Assembly (NCBI GenBank): GCA_016201065.1
Contig: JACQDL010000055.1
Span: 59,158 to 123,157 of the forward strand
Direction: 5' to 3'
Source: Actinomycetota bacterium
GTDB lineage: Bacteria > Actinomycetota > Actinomycetes > Mycobacteriales > JACQDL01
Length of the DNA: 64,000 bases
Shown: piece after piece, positions 17,425-25,772 of the stretch
Layout of the letters: each line of letters starts with the position of its first letter
Position numbering within the stretch: position 1 is the stretch's first letter
Position numbers and translations under genes: made by a program
The notes under the pieces: model-generated
The model's input: the letters and a program-made list of their open reading frames with translations, nothing else
Database searches by the model: none
Told to the model about the DNA's origin: nothing

Positions 17425-18116
17425 GAAGCCACCGGGTCGAACCGGTATCCGACTCCCCAGACAGTCACGAGGCGGCGCGGTTGTGCTGGGGACCGCTCGA
17501 CCTTCTCGCGTAGCCGCCGCACATGCACGGTGACGGTGGACTGGTCCCCGAAGGTCCAGCCCCACACCTTCTCCAGCAGTTCGGCGCGGGAGTACGCCCG
17601 GCCCGGGTTGCTCATGAGGAAGGTCAGCAGCTCGAACTCACGTACCGTCAACGCCAGCTCAACCCCGTCCAGCCGGGCGATCCGGGCGACCGGGTCCACC
17701 TCGAGGCCACCGTCCCGCCGGATCTCGGGCGCGGCCGGTGCGGCGTGCGTCCGGCGCAGGACTGACTTCACCCGCAGGGTCAGCTCCCGTGGCGAGAAGG
17801 GTTTGGTGACGTAGTCGTCGGCCCCCAGCTCCAGACCGAGCACCCGGTCGGACTCCTCGCCGAGGGCGGTGAGCATCACGATGGGCGCGGTGGCGTGCAC
17901 AGCCCGGAGCTGGCGGCAGACGTCGAGGCCGGACATGCCGGGCAGCATGAGATCCAGCACGACGAGGTCGGGCGGGTCGGCGAGCGCGCGGCTGAGCGCC
18001 GACTCGCCGTCGGCGACAACCTCGACCGTCATCCCGGCGCGCTCCAGATATCGGCGCGTGACGTCACTGACCGTCGGATCGTCGTCGACGATCAGCACCC
18101 GTGCGTGCCGTTCCAT
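17421..18116 (-). CDS. OmpR/PhoB-family response regulator
   Basis: A 231-residue regulator. The receiver domain has VLIVDDDP, the phosphoacceptor in [16 protein letters not shown], and [12 protein letters not shown] (conserved Lys). A C-terminal winged helix follows ([22 protein letters not shown], then [15 protein letters not shown]). It is the first gene of a two-gene operon with its kinase and is divergent from the SAM hydrolase gene at 18243. Confidence 0.95.
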   Translation of the reverse strand: MERHARVLIVDDDPTVSDVTRRYLERAGMTVEVVADGESALSRALADPPDLVVLDLMLPGMSGLDVCRQLRAVHATAPIVMLTALGEESDRVLGLELGADDYVTKPFSPRELTLRVKSVLRRTHAAPAAPEIRRDGGLEVDPVARIARLDGVELALTVREFELLTFLMSNPGRAYSRAELLEKVWGWTFGDQSTVTVHVRRLREKVERSPAQPRRLVTVWGVGYRFDPVAS

Positions 18117-18242
18117 GCCCGAAGCCTAGGCCGGTGGACGGCCATGCACGGTGGATGTTCTCGGGCCGTAAGAACTGTGGCGAGCACGCCATATGGGCGA
18201 GCCGGCTTTGCGCGGTGCGCACCCGGGCGGACACTCGGTGTC

Positions 18243-19052
18243 ATGGCCTTCGACTGGATCTCGCTCACGACGGACTACGGCACCCACGATGGGTACGCGG
18301 CGGTCTGCAGGGGAGTTATCGCGCGGATCGCGCCACAAGCCCGCGTGATCGACGTGACTCACAACGTGCCGCCCCAGGACGTCGCCCGAGGCGCGCGCGT
18401 GCTCGCCCAGACCGTGCCGTACCTGCCACCCGCCGTCCATCTCGCGGTGGTCGATCCGACTGTCGGTACGGCCCGCCGCGGTCTGGCCATCGTCGCTCGG
18501 GACGGTGTGCTGGTCGGTCCCGACAACGGTCTGCTGATGCCGGCGGCCGATGCGCTCGGTGGGGTCGTCAGTGTCGTGGAGTTGAGCGAGCCGACGTACT
18601 GGCTGCCGGTCGTGTCGGCGACCTTCCACGGCCGGGATGTCTTCGCTCCGGTCGCCGCGCATCTGGCCGCGGGGCTTCCTGCTGATCGGTTGGGACGGGT
18701 GCTGGACACCGGCACCCTGGTCCGGCTGCACACGTCGGACACCACCATCGGAGCCGGGCGGATGGAGGCGGAGGTGATGTCGGTCGACCGGTTCGGCAAT
18801 GTCCAGCTCGCCGCGACGGCCGACGACCTAGAGGCGGTCGGGTTGGAGCACGACTCGCGGGTCCGGCTGAGGATGGACACGGTGACGGTGGAGGCGACGT
18901 TGGGGAGCACCTTCGCGGATGTGCCCTCCGGCGCGCTCCTTGCCTACGTCGACTCCTCCGGCTTGGTGGCGTTGGCGGTCAACGGTGGGTCGGCGGCGAG
19001 CAGGCTCGGGATCAGCCCAGGTGTCCGGCTCGGCCTGGAATCCACGAACTGA
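18243..19052 (+). CDS. SAM hydroxide adenosyltransferase (DUF62)
   Basis: A 269-residue member of the fluorinase/chlorinase/DUF62 fold. The catalytic triad of the hydrolase branch is visible: Asp and Arg spaced seven apart in VVDPTVGTARRGL, and His in ATFHGRDVFAPVAAHL. N-terminal ISLTTDYGTHDGYAAVCRGV binds SAM. These residues point to SAM plus hydroxide giving adenosine and methionine, not to halogenation. The physiological role of this branch is unclear. ATG 18243 begins at the family N-terminus. Confidence 0.9.
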   Translation: MAFDWISLTTDYGTHDGYAAVCRGVIARIAPQARVIDVTHNVPPQDVARGARVLAQTVPYLPPAVHLAVVDPTVGTARRGLAIVARDGVLVGPDNGLLMPAADALGGVVSVVELSEPTYWLPVVSATFHGRDVFAPVAAHLAAGLPADRLGRVLDTGTLVRLHTSDTTIGAGRMEAEVMSVDRFGNVQLAATADDLEAVGLEHDSRVRLRMDTVTVEATLGSTFADVPSGALLAYVDSSGLVALAVNGGSAASRLGISPGVRLGLESTN

Positions 19053-19209
19053 CGGTCCGTCACGACCAGACCGGTACCGCACGCCACCTGCCGAGACGTC
19101 GCGAGATGCCCGGGGTGCGACACCGGGGTGACCGGACGAGGATAGAAAGCGATTTATCGACTTAGTTCGCCTCGCGTGGTGGTGCGGCCCAGCGGTCCGT
19201 ATTGTCCCC

Positions 19210-20082
19210 GTGGTGACGGATGATCCCTTCGCCCTGGTCCGGCTGGCCAGTGATCGGCGCGTCTTTCTGGGTGTGATGGCGGCCGGCGTGCTCGGCGTTC
19301 TGGCTGGTTGCGGGGGTGACAGCAAGCTACAGCCGGTTTCCGGTGGTCTGGCTGCGTCCGGCACACCACCTCGTCGGCCGGTTGTGGACCAGACCACGCC
19401 GCCGCGGGCGTCATTGCCGCCGATCCCGAAGCCACGTCCCGGTCCGGCCAAGCTGGTGTTCGCTGCTCCGGGTGGTCCGGGCAGCACCACTCAGGTGGCG
19501 CTGACCATTGACGACGGCTACGACCCGGAGACGGTCGCAGGCTACGTGGCCTTCGCGGCGCACACCCGGATCCCCATCACGTTCTCGCCCAACGGGGCCT
19601 ATCAGCACGTCTGGAACGCCCACGCGCACCAGCTTCGACCGCTCATCGAGGCCGGCCAGGTGCAGATAGGCAACCACACCTACACCCACCTGGACCTGTT
19701 GACCCGCACCGACGGCCAGATCAGCGCGGACATCGAGCGAAACGAGGGCTGGATCCAGCGCACCTTCGGGACCACGTCGCGCCCGTGGTTCCGGCCGCCG
19801 TTCGGGCGGCACAGTGCGCGTACCGACGCGGTGGCCGGAGAGTTGGGCTTCACCAGGATTCTGATGTGGGAGGGCTCCTTCGGCGATTCCAGGCTGCTGA
19901 CGCCGCAGGTCCTGCTCGGCGAGGCCCGCAAGTGGCTCACGGGCGGCCGGATCGTGCTCGGACACGCCAACCACCCCACCGTCATCCACCTCTTCGACCA
20001 ACTCCTCGGGTTGATCCATCAACGTCGGTTGGACCCGGTGACCCTGGACACCATGTTCGGCACATCTCGCGCTGTCGGGTGA
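19210..20082 (+). CDS. Polysaccharide deacetylase lipoprotein (NodB domain)
   Basis: A 290-residue exported enzyme. The hydrophobic N-terminal segment ends in a lipobox (GVLGVLAGC), a Pro-rich linker follows, then the NodB fold: motif 1 TIDDGYD (catalytic base and metal Asp), motif 2 GNHTYTHLDL (metal His), motif 3 RPPFGRHS, and a late GHANHP. It probably removes N-acetyl groups from peptidoglycan or chitin-like substrates at the outer membrane face. It starts at GTG 19210 or 19213. Confidence 0.9.
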   Translation: MVTDDPFALVRLASDRRVFLGVMAAGVLGVLAGCGGDSKLQPVSGGLAASGTPPRRPVVDQTTPPRASLPPIPKPRPGPAKLVFAAPGGPGSTTQVALTIDDGYDPETVAGYVAFAAHTRIPITFSPNGAYQHVWNAHAHQLRPLIEAGQVQIGNHTYTHLDLLTRTDGQISADIERNEGWIQRTFGTTSRPWFRPPFGRHSARTDAVAGELGFTRILMWEGSFGDSRLLTPQVLLGEARKWLTGGRIVLGHANHPTVIHLFDQLLGLIHQRRLDPVTLDTMFGTSRAVG

Positions 20083-20178
20083 CTCGTTGGTCGGTCGGGT
20101 CGGCGTACGCCGGCGGGGGTCTTGGATGCTGGGGCGGGCGGCCGGAGCCGCGCCGTCTGCGACGACCCACGGGGCCAT

Positions 20179-20196
20179 CCTCGCCGCTGGGCGAGG
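20179..20196 (+). terminator. Short hairpin before tRNA-Arg
   Basis: cctcgcc and ggcgagg form a 7-bp stem with a 4-nt loop between the deacetylase gene and the tRNA. A likely weak terminator; the tRNA promoter -10 (taggct) overlaps its 3' side. Confidence 0.4.
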
Positions 20197-20227
20197 TAGG
20201 CTCCGGGCGCGGCAAACCCGCACATCA

Positions 20228-20300
20228 GCCCTCGTAGCTCAGGGGATAGAGCATCGGTTTCCTAAACCGTGTGTCGCAGGTTCGAATCCTGCCGGGGGCA
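20228..20300 (+). tRNA. tRNA-Arg(CCT)
   Basis: Begins GCCCTCGTAGCTCAGGGGAT. The anticodon loop TTCCTAA gives anticodon CCT. The T arm is CAGGTTCGAATCCTG, and acceptor GCCCTCG pairs with CGGGGGC (one T-G). Discriminator A; no encoded CCA. The anticodon stem has one T-T mismatch at its outer pair. A recombinase remnant follows within a few bases, so this tRNA is a likely integration site. Confidence 0.95.
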
Positions 20301-20301
20301 C
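20288..20301 (+). repeat. 14-bp direct repeat, left copy (tRNA-Arg 3' end)
   Basis: cctgccgggggcac at the tRNA 3' end is repeated exactly, in the same orientation, at 31275-31288 on the other side of the chuangxinmycin-like cluster. Candidate left attachment site. Confidence 0.45.
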
Positions 20302-20302
20302 G

Positions 20303-20815
20303 CAAAGCATCACACCCAGGACCACCGGGGACCGAACGTGTCGTTTCGGTCGCCGGTGGTTGTGTGTGGGGGTGGTCGCTGGTGAGCGTGTTGATGGTGG
20401 GTGCGGTGTCGCGGGTGATGGTGGCTCGGATGCGTAGTTCCCGGGTGTGGGCGTTGTAGCGCAGGTCGAGGTGGAAGGCGTCGTAGAGGCGCCGTTGGTG
20501 GTCCTCGGGTAGCCGGGTGGGATCGATCTGGTCGGTGGGGAGCAGGTCGAGCAGGTCGAGGTCGACCGGTGTGGCCGAGCCCCGCTGCTGGGTGAGCGTG
20601 GCGAGCTGTTGTTGTGTCGTGCGCTGGGTGGTCACGGCGGTGGTGAAGCGGGTCTGGATGCCGGTCCGCCAGGCAGTGTCGACATCCTGGTCGCCGGTGG
20701 GTGTGAGGTTGGCCAGTTCGCCGATGAGGTTGTCCTGTTCCTGTTGCAGGGTGGTGATCTGGGTTGCGAGGGCCGCGATGCGGGTGTCGAGGTCGGCGCG
20801 GGCGGCGGTGGTGTC
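20303..20815 (-). pseudogene. Serine-recombinase C-terminal fragment
   Basis: The minus frame reads ADLDTRIAALATQITTLQQE and on through a long coiled coil with LPTDQIDPTRLPEDHQRRLY and a beta-rich end. This is the C-terminal part of large serine recombinases from actinobacterial elements. The catalytic and zinc-ribbon domains are absent. The frame runs without a break into tRNA-Arg antisense, and upstream it is fused to transposase sequence, so this is a deletion junction, not a functional gene. Confidence 0.6.
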
Positions 20816-21256
20816 GTGTTCCCGGCCCGGTCGCACCCCGCAAGGTCCACAGGGGCCACCCGTCGGGGGGTGGAGACGACCTGGATGTTGCCACCGTCGT
20901 GCTTGTGTTTGCCGCTCCACCACGCCTCCAATCCCGCGGTGGGGCCGGGGGTGCGGATACGATCGGTGTGGATCAGCGTGCCGTCGACGATCACGTGGGT
21001 GTGCCGGCGGCCTTGGCGGACCGCCCCGGTCGGTGTAGGCGCACATGGTCGACGGGGAGATCGCGTTGTCCCTGGCCAGGGCCGTGATACGGGTGTCGTC
21101 AAGGAACCACCGCAGCACCAGGACCGCCTGCTTGTCGGTGCCCAGCGACCGGGTGCCCTTCCGGGTCACCCGGCGCAGCCGTTCCGCGTACAGCAGGCAT
21201 GATGAGGAACTGGACGGTGTCTTCGGACACGGCAAGCTCAACGGTGTCCGTGACAC
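20815..21256 (-). pseudogene. IS5-type transposase remnant
   Basis: Pieces in two or three frames: HVIVDGTLIHTDRIRTPGPT with WWSGKHKHDGGNIQVVSTP, PDGWPLWT, VRPGREHDTTAARA, and an N-terminal part with STMCAYT. Together they spell a DDE transposase of the IS5 type found in actinobacteria. Frameshifts separate them, and the end is replaced by recombinase sequence at about 20815. Confidence 0.6.
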
Positions 21257-21590
21257 TCATGGCGCGCCGGACTCCCGGTGGAGATGATTCTTGATAGGAC
21301 CACCTTCATACCAGGGGTTCCGCGTCTTTTGTCGCACCCGCCCCGGCGTGTCGCACCACCACCCCAACTATCACACACAGTAGCAACCGGTTACGCGGAA
21401 TGCCTCAGTGGATGGAGGGGAGGTCATCAGGCTTCTCACCTATCCATTGCCAGTCCGGGCACCTTGGCCGCCGATCGGTCCACAGTGGAGGCCGCCTGCC
21501 GGGTCGCTCGCTCCGTGATCACGCAGACCTCACCCTGCCGGTTCCGACCGCCGCAGACCGGGAACAGCCTCGTCGCGACGGCGTCGCGGG
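21257..21590. other. Intergenic stretch, no gene seen
   Basis: About 330 bases between the transposase remnant and the 3' end of trpS. Frames that cross it are shadows. A less GC-rich patch lies at 21290-21400. I see no RNA gene or clear repeat. Confidence 0.4.
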
Positions 21591-22694
21591 TCAGCCGTCC
21601 CCGTACTCGGTGTGCATCAGGTGCTTGACGTCGGCAAGGGTCGCGTCGGCGATCCCGCTAGCCCGCTCGTTGCCAGCCCGCAGGATCCGACGCAGCTGGG
21701 CACGGTCGCCGATCAGATCGGCCCGCCGCTTGCGGACCTCGCGGAAGCTTTCGTTCACAGCCTCGGTGACCAGGCGCTTGAGTGCCGCCGCGCCGTCGGC
21801 GCCGACCTCCTCGGCCACCGACTCGGGTTCGCGGTCCATGCACAGCGCAGCCAGCAGGACCAGGTTCGACACGTCCGGCCGGTTCACCGGGTCGTAGGTG
21901 ATGTGCCGCTCCGAGTCGGTCTTGGCGCGGGAAATCAGGCACGCGGTGTCGTCGGCGGTCGCACTGAGCGCGATCGCGTTATTGCGACTCTTGCTCATCT
22001 TCTGGCCGTCGGTACCGAGCAGCACGGGCGCCTCACTGAGCAGGGCGGCGGGCTCGGGGAAGTAACGGCGCCTCGGGCTGTAACGGCGGTTGAACCGGCG
22101 GGCGACGACCCGCGCGACCTCCAGGTGCGGAAGCTGGTCCTTGCCGACCGGCACCACGGTTCCCTTGCAGAACAGGATGTCCGCGGCCTGGTGGACGGGA
22201 TAGGTGAACATCAGCCCGGACATCGCAGCCTGCCCTGCGGCGGCCGTTTCGTCCTTGACCGTCGGGTTGCGTTTCAGCTCGGCGACGCTGACCAGGCTCA
22301 GGAACGGCAGCAGCAGCTGGTTGAGCGCCGCGACCTGGGAGTGCGCGAAGACAGTGGTGTGTGCTGGATCGATGCCCACCGCGAGGTAGTCGGCGAGCAG
22401 CGCGTCCACGTCCTCCGGCAGGGACTGAGGACTGTCCCGGTCGGTGATCGTCTGGTAGTCCGCGACCAACACGAACATCTGCACGCCCAGGTTCTGCAGC
22501 CGGACCCGGTTGCGCAGGGTCCCGAAGTAGTGCCCGAGGTGCAGCGGACCGGTCGGCCGGTCACCGGTCAGCATCCGGTGGGCAGCCGGGCTCGTGCGCA
22601 ACTCCTCCTCCAGCCGCGCGCTGCGCGCCTCGGCGTCGGCGAAGGACAGGTCGGTCACCCCGTCGTCCACGGAATCACTCTCGGGTCGCTCCAT
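21591..22694 (-). CDS. trpS: Tryptophanyl-tRNA synthetase, probable self-resistance copy
   Basis: A 367-residue class I synthetase. MLTGDRPTGPLHLGHYFG holds the HIGH-type signature, MFVLVADYQTITDRD follows, and KMSKS is in TDGQKMSKSRNNAIAL. A roughly 40-residue N-terminal extension precedes the catalytic core. Layout and sequence flavour fit the auxiliary, inhibitor-resistant TrpRS1 type of actinomycetes rather than the compact housekeeping form. It is divergent from a cluster that matches the pathway of chuangxinmycin, a TrpRS inhibitor, so a target-replacement resistance role is inferred. ATG 22694. Confidence 0.88.
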   Translation of the reverse strand: MERPESDSVDDGVTDLSFADAEARSARLEEELRTSPAAHRMLTGDRPTGPLHLGHYFGTLRNRVRLQNLGVQMFVLVADYQTITDRDSPQSLPEDVDALLADYLAVGIDPAHTTVFAHSQVAALNQLLLPFLSLVSVAELKRNPTVKDETAAAGQAAMSGLMFTYPVHQAADILFCKGTVVPVGKDQLPHLEVARVVARRFNRRYSPRRRYFPEPAALLSEAPVLLGTDGQKMSKSRNNAIALSATADDTACLISRAKTDSERHITYDPVNRPDVSNLVLLAALCMDREPESVAEEVGADGAAALKRLVTEAVNESFREVRKRRADLIGDRAQLRRILRAGNERASGIADATLADVKHLMHTEYGDG

Positions 22695-22734
22695 GACGGG
22701 AGAGTCTACGGGGATGCCGAATCGACGGTGCCGG

Positions 22735-22776
22735 GTGCCGGTCACCGCGACGCCGTTACGTTGCGGTGACCGGCAC
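22735..22776 (-). promoter_or_regulatory. Hairpin in the trpS leader, candidate attenuator
   Basis: gtgccggtcaccgc and gcggtgaccggcac form a perfect 14-bp stem with a 14-nt loop, about 40 bases upstream of the trpS start. Its position in the 5' leader suggests attenuation or a roadblock terminator. I found no Trp-rich leader peptide or T-box element, so the mechanism is open. Confidence 0.5.
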
Positions 22777-22969
22777 TGCGCCGAACAAGTGAAGACAACC
22801 GCTGGCGCGTGCGTGACTCGTCGCCGACCGTGCACACGCGTATCCCTTCGTAAGCCGGATGAGTGATTTTTCCCCGAGCACGACGGTTTCTCTGACATCT
22901 CCGGATATGGTGTGACTGACGCCTCGCCGAGAAAGCGCGTCCAAACCGCGTACGAAGTGAAGGATCGAG

Positions 22970-23079
22970 AGGCCTATGCGAAACCCCAGTCGCCGGCAGG
23001 GCCGTCAGCGCATCGCTGCAGGTCAGCGCCTTGATTGGCCCGGACAATGCGCGCATCCGGTGGGGTTTCGCATAAGCCT
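22970..23079. repeat. 19-bp inverted repeat upstream of the radical SAM gene
   Basis: aggcctatgcgaaacccca (22970-22988) and tggggtttcgcataagcct (23061-23079) are reverse complements with one mismatch, separated by 72 nt. The element lies between divergent trpS and the biosynthetic operon. It could be an operator pair, a large mRNA leader hairpin or a MITE-like relic. Confidence 0.6.
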
Positions 23080-23157
23080 CCGAGTTCACGGATCCGCCGA
23101 GTGCCGGACTCGGCCGGTTCGCACTCAAGGCGACGACACATGCGCTGGGGGCACTCT

Positions 23158-24645
23158 GTGAAAATCCTGATGGTCGCCATGCCGTGGCAAGGGCTTGACA
23201 CGCCGTCCAGCGCACTGGGAATCCTCGGCCCGTGCGTGCGCCAAAACGCCGTCGACTGGACAGTCGACGAGTTGTACGCCAACCTGCGGTGGGCCGAACA
23301 CCTGATGCTGGAGACCAACGGATCCGTCACGTCGGCCGATTACCAGAACGTCGCGAGTCAGGTCTTCCACGGTGTCGGCGACTGGGTGTTCACCCCGGCG
23401 CTGTACGATGTCGACGGATATCGTGTCGACGAATTCTCTGCGTTCCTCACGCAGCGGTCCATAGACCCATTGATTCCGGTAGAGATGCAGAAGCACGCCC
23501 GGGGGTTCATCCGGAATCTTGCCGCCGACATCGCCGCCGCCGCGCCCGACGTGGTCGGATTCACCAGCACGTTCATGCAGAACGTGCCCTCGCTCGCGTT
23601 GGCTAGGGAACTGAAACGAATCGCACCAGAGATCCGGACGGTGCTCGGCGGCAGTAACTGCGACGGGCCGCAGGGCCCCGCCCTGCACCGGAACTTCGTG
23701 CAACTCGACTTCGTCATCAGCGGTGAGGGCGAGCGGGCGTTGCCCGCCCTACTCAACCGCATCGCCGGCGGCGCGGGTGTCGTCGACATCCCCGGACTCA
23801 GCTGGCGGGACGACGGGAGAACGGTGACGAACCCACCGGCCAAGGCGGCGCTGCCCTTCGCTGTGGTACCCGCCCCCGATTACGACACCTACTTCCACGC
23901 TCTCGAGAACTCGGCGGTCCGGCACCACATCCGGCCCATGACCGTGCTGGAGACGTCCCGCGGCTGCTGGTGGGGAGAGCGTCACCAGTGTACGTTCTGC
24001 GGCCTGAACGGATCGAACATCGATTTTCGCAGCAAGGCCCCCGAACGTATCGCCAACGAAGTCAGGAGTCTCGCGGAGCGGTACCAGGTGCTCGACCTGA
24101 TCATGGTCGACAACATTCTCGACATGAATTATCTCAACACGGCGATGCCACAACTTGCGGCGCTGGACTGCGACCTGAGAATTCACTACGAAATCAAGTC
24201 AAACATGACGCGGGACCAGTTGAGCAGTCTCCGTGCCGCCAAGGTTCTCTTCGTTCAACCCGGTATCGAGAGTCTCAGCAGCCACGTTCTTCGACTCATG
24301 GACAAGGGCGTCAGCGCCGCCCACAACGTGCGAATGCTGCGCGACTCCGAGGACCTCGGTCTGAATGTGACCTGGAACATACTATACGGATTTCCGGGGG
24401 AGACCGAGGAGGACTATCGGACCCTCCTGCGCAAATTCGCCACGCTTGAGCACCTGCAACCGCCGACGGGAGCATGGCGAATCGCGTTGGAACGGTTCAG
24501 TCCGCACTTCGAGGACCCGCAACAAGGATTCATGTTCCGCCGGCCCGCCGAGATATACGACTTCATCTACCAGGTTCCGCACGACGAGCTGTACGACCTG
24601 GTCTACCTTTCGACACCAGCGCGGCTGGAATCTCGGGGCCGATAG
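23158..24645 (+). CDS. cxnA: B12-dependent radical SAM C-methyltransferase, N-terminal frame
   Basis: A 495-codon frame. The cobalamin-binding-like N-terminal domain begins VKILMVAMPWQGLDTPSSAL; VVGFTSTFMQNVPSLALARE and VLGGSNCDG follow. The radical SAM core has SRGCWWGERHQCTFCGLNG, a Cx7Cx2C cluster of the TIGR03975 type. The frame stops 12 codons after LYDLVY, while the expected C-terminal domain continues in the -1 frame to 25025. In chuangxinmycin synthesis this enzyme adds the ring methyl group. Codon use is less GC-biased than its neighbours (for example an ATA codon near 24388). I chose GTG 23158 because the family begins there; ATG 23140 is possible. Confidence 0.85.
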   Translation: MKILMVAMPWQGLDTPSSALGILGPCVRQNAVDWTVDELYANLRWAEHLMLETNGSVTSADYQNVASQVFHGVGDWVFTPALYDVDGYRVDEFSAFLTQRSIDPLIPVEMQKHARGFIRNLAADIAAAAPDVVGFTSTFMQNVPSLALARELKRIAPEIRTVLGGSNCDGPQGPALHRNFVQLDFVISGEGERALPALLNRIAGGAGVVDIPGLSWRDDGRTVTNPPAKAALPFAVVPAPDYDTYFHALENSAVRHHIRPMTVLETSRGCWWGERHQCTFCGLNGSNIDFRSKAPERIANEVRSLAERYQVLDLIMVDNILDMNYLNTAMPQLAALDCDLRIHYEIKSNMTRDQLSSLRAAKVLFVQPGIESLSSHVLRLMDKGVSAAHNVRMLRDSEDLGLNVTWNILYGFPGETEEDYRTLLRKFATLEHLQPPTGAWRIALERFSPHFEDPQQGFMFRRPAEIYDFIYQVPHDELYDLVYLSTPARLESRGR

Positions 24646-25025
24646 AGGACGACCTGAAGCACGCGGTCGACCGATGGTCCGAGGCGTACAAGCGCAGCAG
24701 CCTCTCCTACTGGATCGACGACCGTGGTCAGGTGGTCATCGAGGATCGCCGGGCCAGTTGGCCGGAGGAGGTGATCGAGCTGGACGACGCCCAGAGCAAC
24801 ATATATCTCGGCATGTTCCAGGGTGCCGGCCGCGAAGGTGTGCGCCTACGGCTGGCCGACAGCGGTCACCCACTGACCGAGACCGAAATCGACGAGTCGC
24901 TGCGTCACTTCGTCGACCGCGGCCTGGCTTTCGAGGACGAGGGACGTTTCGTGAGCGTCGCTCTCGAAATCGACCCGTACCGCCGGAAGTTGGTCGACGG
25001 TCGAGAGGTGGCGACGTCGCGATGA
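24608..25025 (+). pseudogene. C-terminal domain of the radical SAM protein, -1 frame
   Basis: From about 24608 the next frame reads FDTSAAGISGPIEDDLKHAV and on to LVDGREVATSR, which is the C-terminal domain of TIGR03975-type proteins. Inserting one T in tacctttcgac joins the frames as YLFDTSAAGIS. Its TGA overlaps the ATG of the next gene (ATGA), evidence that this frame is normally translated. It has no good start of its own apart from ATG 24474 inside the upstream frame. The published enzyme is described as two proteins, CxnA/CxnA1, so a natural split must also be considered. Confidence 0.65.
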
Positions 25026-25747
25026 CCGGGTCGATCGACATCCTGGAACTCCGATCGCGGGCAGCGGACAACGGTCGCCATCCGACCGGCGGTCGGCCGG
25101 CGACAGCCACGTTGACCCTGGGGCTCGATTGGGCGGATCTCCCCGCAGTCAGCGAACTGGCCGCACTGCTGCCCCGAGTTCCGGTCGCCGAGGTGCGGCT
25201 GGCCGAATCCGCCGACTTCACGGTGCTGCCCGCTCGCACGGTCGTGCGGATCATCGCGCTGATCCGCGAATGCTCCTCCATCGGCGCCCGCGTCTCCTGG
25301 TCGGTGACCGTCGGCACGGAGCAACTGGAGCTGATCCGGCAGCTCGACCACCTGCCCGCCCCGGACGAGACGACGGTGCTCGGTGACGGTATTCCACTTG
25401 AGTGGCGGCCCGCCGGCGGTTTCGGCCGCTTCTACTTCCGCAAGGGCCCGAACTTCCTGTCCGTGGTCGATCGCCGATCCGCCCCCACCGACTGGATCGT
25501 GCTGGATGATCCGGTCGCGATCGACGTCTTCTCCTGCGCGCTGGCGGGCTGTGCCTTGGCCGAGGTGACGGGCGAGGAGCGGCACGCCACCGCCGTGGGC
25601 GACTTGCTGGGCCGCGGCCTGCTCATGCGCGTCGGGGATCACTGCGTGACCCTCCCGGTCCACATGCGTTCTTGGCCCCTGGGCACGGTTCTCCTGGGCG
25701 GCACCCTGGCCTCGGCCGGGACCAAGGACGCGCCGGAGCGACTCTGA
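25022..25747 (+). CDS. DUF5825-type radical SAM partner protein
   Basis: A 241-residue protein with no membrane segment: TLTLGLDWADLPAVSELAAL, then VVRIIALIRECSSIGARVSW, GFGRFYFRKGPNFLSVVDRR and LPVHMRSWPLGTVLLGG. This pattern matches DUF5825 proteins that sit beside TIGR03975 radical SAM methyltransferases. Start ATG 25022 overlaps the preceding stop. It probably forms a complex with, or stabilises, the radical SAM enzyme; it may correspond to CxnA1 (uncertain). No catalytic motif is visible. Confidence 0.7.
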   Translation: MTGSIDILELRSRAADNGRHPTGGRPATATLTLGLDWADLPAVSELAALLPRVPVAEVRLAESADFTVLPARTVVRIIALIRECSSIGARVSWSVTVGTEQLELIRQLDHLPAPDETTVLGDGIPLEWRPAGGFGRFYFRKGPNFLSVVDRRSAPTDWIVLDDPVAIDVFSCALAGCALAEVTGEERHATAVGDLLGRGLLMRVGDHCVTLPVHMRSWPLGTVLLGGTLASAGTKDAPERL

Positions 25748-25772
25748 ATGGACCGATCGGTGGGGAGGACAA

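Noticed and set aside
21591..22694. Indolmycin resistance TrpRS
   Set aside because: Indolmycin clusters have no JAMM or sulfur-carrier genes as far as I know; the neighbours fit chuangxinmycin.
22976..23161. Possible RiPP precursor peptide before the radical SAM gene
   Set aside because: The 61-aa ORF (MRNPSRRQGR start) overlaps the inverted repeat, has no leader/core pattern and runs into the radical SAM start. The JAMM, carrier and P450 genes fit a non-ribosomal indole substrate better.
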